Origin: an uncultured Spirochaetaceae bacterium
Lineage (GTDB): Bacteria; Spirochaetota; Spirochaetia; Sphaerochaetales; Sphaerochaetaceae
NCBI GenBank assembly: GCA_944392965.1
Contig: CALXYM010000004.1
Span: 62,001 to 126,000 of the forward strand
Length of the DNA: 64,000 nt
Reading direction: 5' to 3'
Both the position numbers and the translations under genes were made by a program. Below the pieces are notes generated by a model. The model worked only from the letters and a program-made list of their open reading frames with translations. It made no database searches and had not been told where the DNA came from. Each line of letters opens with the position of its first letter. Position 1 is the first letter of the stretch. Positions 63,081 through 64,000 of this stretch are shown here, piece by piece.

Positions 63081-64000
63081 TGCCACAGTTTACAAAAGAG
63101 ATGAGGAAGGAAGGCTGGACGATAGTCATTCCAAACATGTCTGAGATACATTTCGACATAATAAAGAGGATCTTTGAAAACTACGATATGAAGGTCCTGC
63201 TTCTTGAGAATAATGATCCCAGCCTCATAAATGAAGGACTTAAATATGTCCATAACGACATGTGCTATCCATGCCTACTCGTCATCGGACAGATGCTTGA
63301 TGCGATAAAAAGGGGCCTTGTGGACAAGGACCACTGTGCTCTTGCAATCTCCCAGACGGGAGGAGGATGCAGGGCATCCAATTACTATTTCCTCCTTGTG
63401 AAAGCTCTGAAAAGAGCCGGACTGGAGAATATCCCTGTAATATCATTCAACCTTCAGGGAATGAACTCTAATCCCGGTCTGAGAATCACAAAGATGATGA
63501 TTCTCCAGGCATTCACCGCCCTGATCTACGGAGACATGCTCATGATGGTCTCAAACCAGACAAGGCCATATGAGATCAACAAGGGGGATACCGACAGGCT
63601 TGTCGCGAAATGGACGGATGAGCTTGGAAGGCGCTATGCGAAGAACAGAGGATATTTCGGACACCATATGAGGGAGAACCTTAACAGGATAAGTGATGAG
63701 TTCGCCGCAATAAAACAGGACAGGAGACCGAAGGTCAGAGTCGGTGTCGTCGGGGAGATTTATATGAAATACTCCCGGCTTGGGAATAATAACCTCAAGG
63801 ATTTCCTTGAGAGCCAGGACTGCGAGGTGATGCTTCCTCCGATGCTCGGTTTCGTATTCTATGGATTCACGAACGGAATCCATGACTCTGAGTTCTATGG
63901 GGGTAGAAAGAAGTACAGCTTCATCATCAAGAACATAGTGATGCCCTATCTTGAACGCTTTGAGCGCTGGATGATCGAAGCGATCGAGCGCCATGATATC
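63080..64000 (+). CDS. 2-hydroxyacyl-CoA dehydratase-type protein, cut by window edge
   Basis: The first 307 residues of a HgdB/FldB-type subunit are visible; no stop occurs before base 64000. It contains HNDMCYPCLLVIGQM (cluster-ligand cysteines), ISQTGGGCRASNYYFLLVKA and VGVVGEIYMKYSRLGNNNL. The ATG overlaps the activase stop (TAATG), so the two are translated together. In most relatives this part is fused to the activase; here it is separate. It probably acts with the activase on a 2-hydroxyacyl-CoA or an unknown radical substrate. The missing C-terminus prevents a firmer call. Confidence 0.83.
   Translation, partial: MPQFTKEMRKEGWTIVIPNMSEIHFDIIKRIFENYDMKVLLLENNDPSLINEGLKYVHNDMCYPCLLVIGQMLDAIKRGLVDKDHCALAISQTGGGCRASNYYFLLVKALKRAGLENIPVISFNLQGMNSNPGLRITKMMILQAFTALIYGDMLMMVSNQTRPYEINKGDTDRLVAKWTDELGRRYAKNRGYFGHHMRENLNRISDEFAAIKQDRRPKVRVGVVGEIYMKYSRLGNNNLKDFLESQDCEVMLPPMLGFVFYGFTNGIHDSEFYGGRKKYSFIIKNIVMPYLERFERWMIEAIERHDI

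Overview
The window looks like a chromosomal segment of an anaerobic, probably host-associated spirochaete (Sphaerochaeta/Treponema-like). This is inferred from gene content: a six-subunit Rnf complex, a spirochaete-style poly(A) polymerase with a basic tail, many lipoproteins, GltS, and selenium/purine-type anaerobic catabolic genes. No rRNA or marker gene here fixes the species. Both ends are cut: galE has lost its start and a 2-hydroxyacyl-CoA dehydratase-type gene runs off the right edge.

1-8800: galE end, diaminopropionate ammonia-lyase (ygeX), tRNA-Asn, then a decayed accessory patch (an unrecognised winged-helix-like remnant, a brnT/brnA toxin-antitoxin pair, an IS3-type orfA remnant), a phospholipase C-like protein, an AAA ATPase, a 5'-nucleotidase lipoprotein, a 56-residue gene too short for most gene callers and tRNA-Thr. 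8900-18750: housekeeping and envelope genes (secreted repeat protein, avtA, MATE pump, aroH, thiN, DUF1015, tsaC, a protein with EVPVEV repeats, RNase Z).

18784-32491 is one tightly packed minus-strand run of 14 genes with overlaps or gaps of at most about 12 bases: rnfCDGEAB, a GH57-like glucanotransferase homologue, prfB (with the classic +1 programmed frameshift), an envelope protein, ftsY, a secreted protein and an FtsX/LolD-type ABC exporter. 32705-44700 holds a P-loop protein, pcnB, hisS, a DEAH helicase, a phosphatase lipoprotein, a transglutaminase, a GltS carrier and an acyltransferase with a zinc ribbon.

44829-58845 is the most interesting part: ygeY, ssnA and ygfK in one operon, a divergent ferredoxin gene with a Cys-containing partner, an NCS2 purine permease and two PLP enzymes (a cysteine-synthase-like protein and a threonine-synthase homologue). 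With ygeX at the left end these resemble the anaerobic purine/uric-acid catabolic set known from gut bacteria, but ygeW, hyuA and xanthine dehydrogenase are not in the window. YgfK carries an unusual Asp/Glu-His-Cys repeat insert. Set among these genes are a broken uracil-DNA glycosylase gene and a DUF4143 ATPase preceded by three exact-length 23-bp tandem repeats.

58864-64000: a hypothetical gene, a truncated KptA-like gene preceded by an A9G8 tract, and a fused two-copy CoA-dehydratase activase followed by its dehydratase-type partner. A plausible physiological theme is ferredoxin-linked amino-acid and purine fermentation: the activase needs low-potential electrons, and Rnf couples ferredoxin to NAD and an ion gradient.
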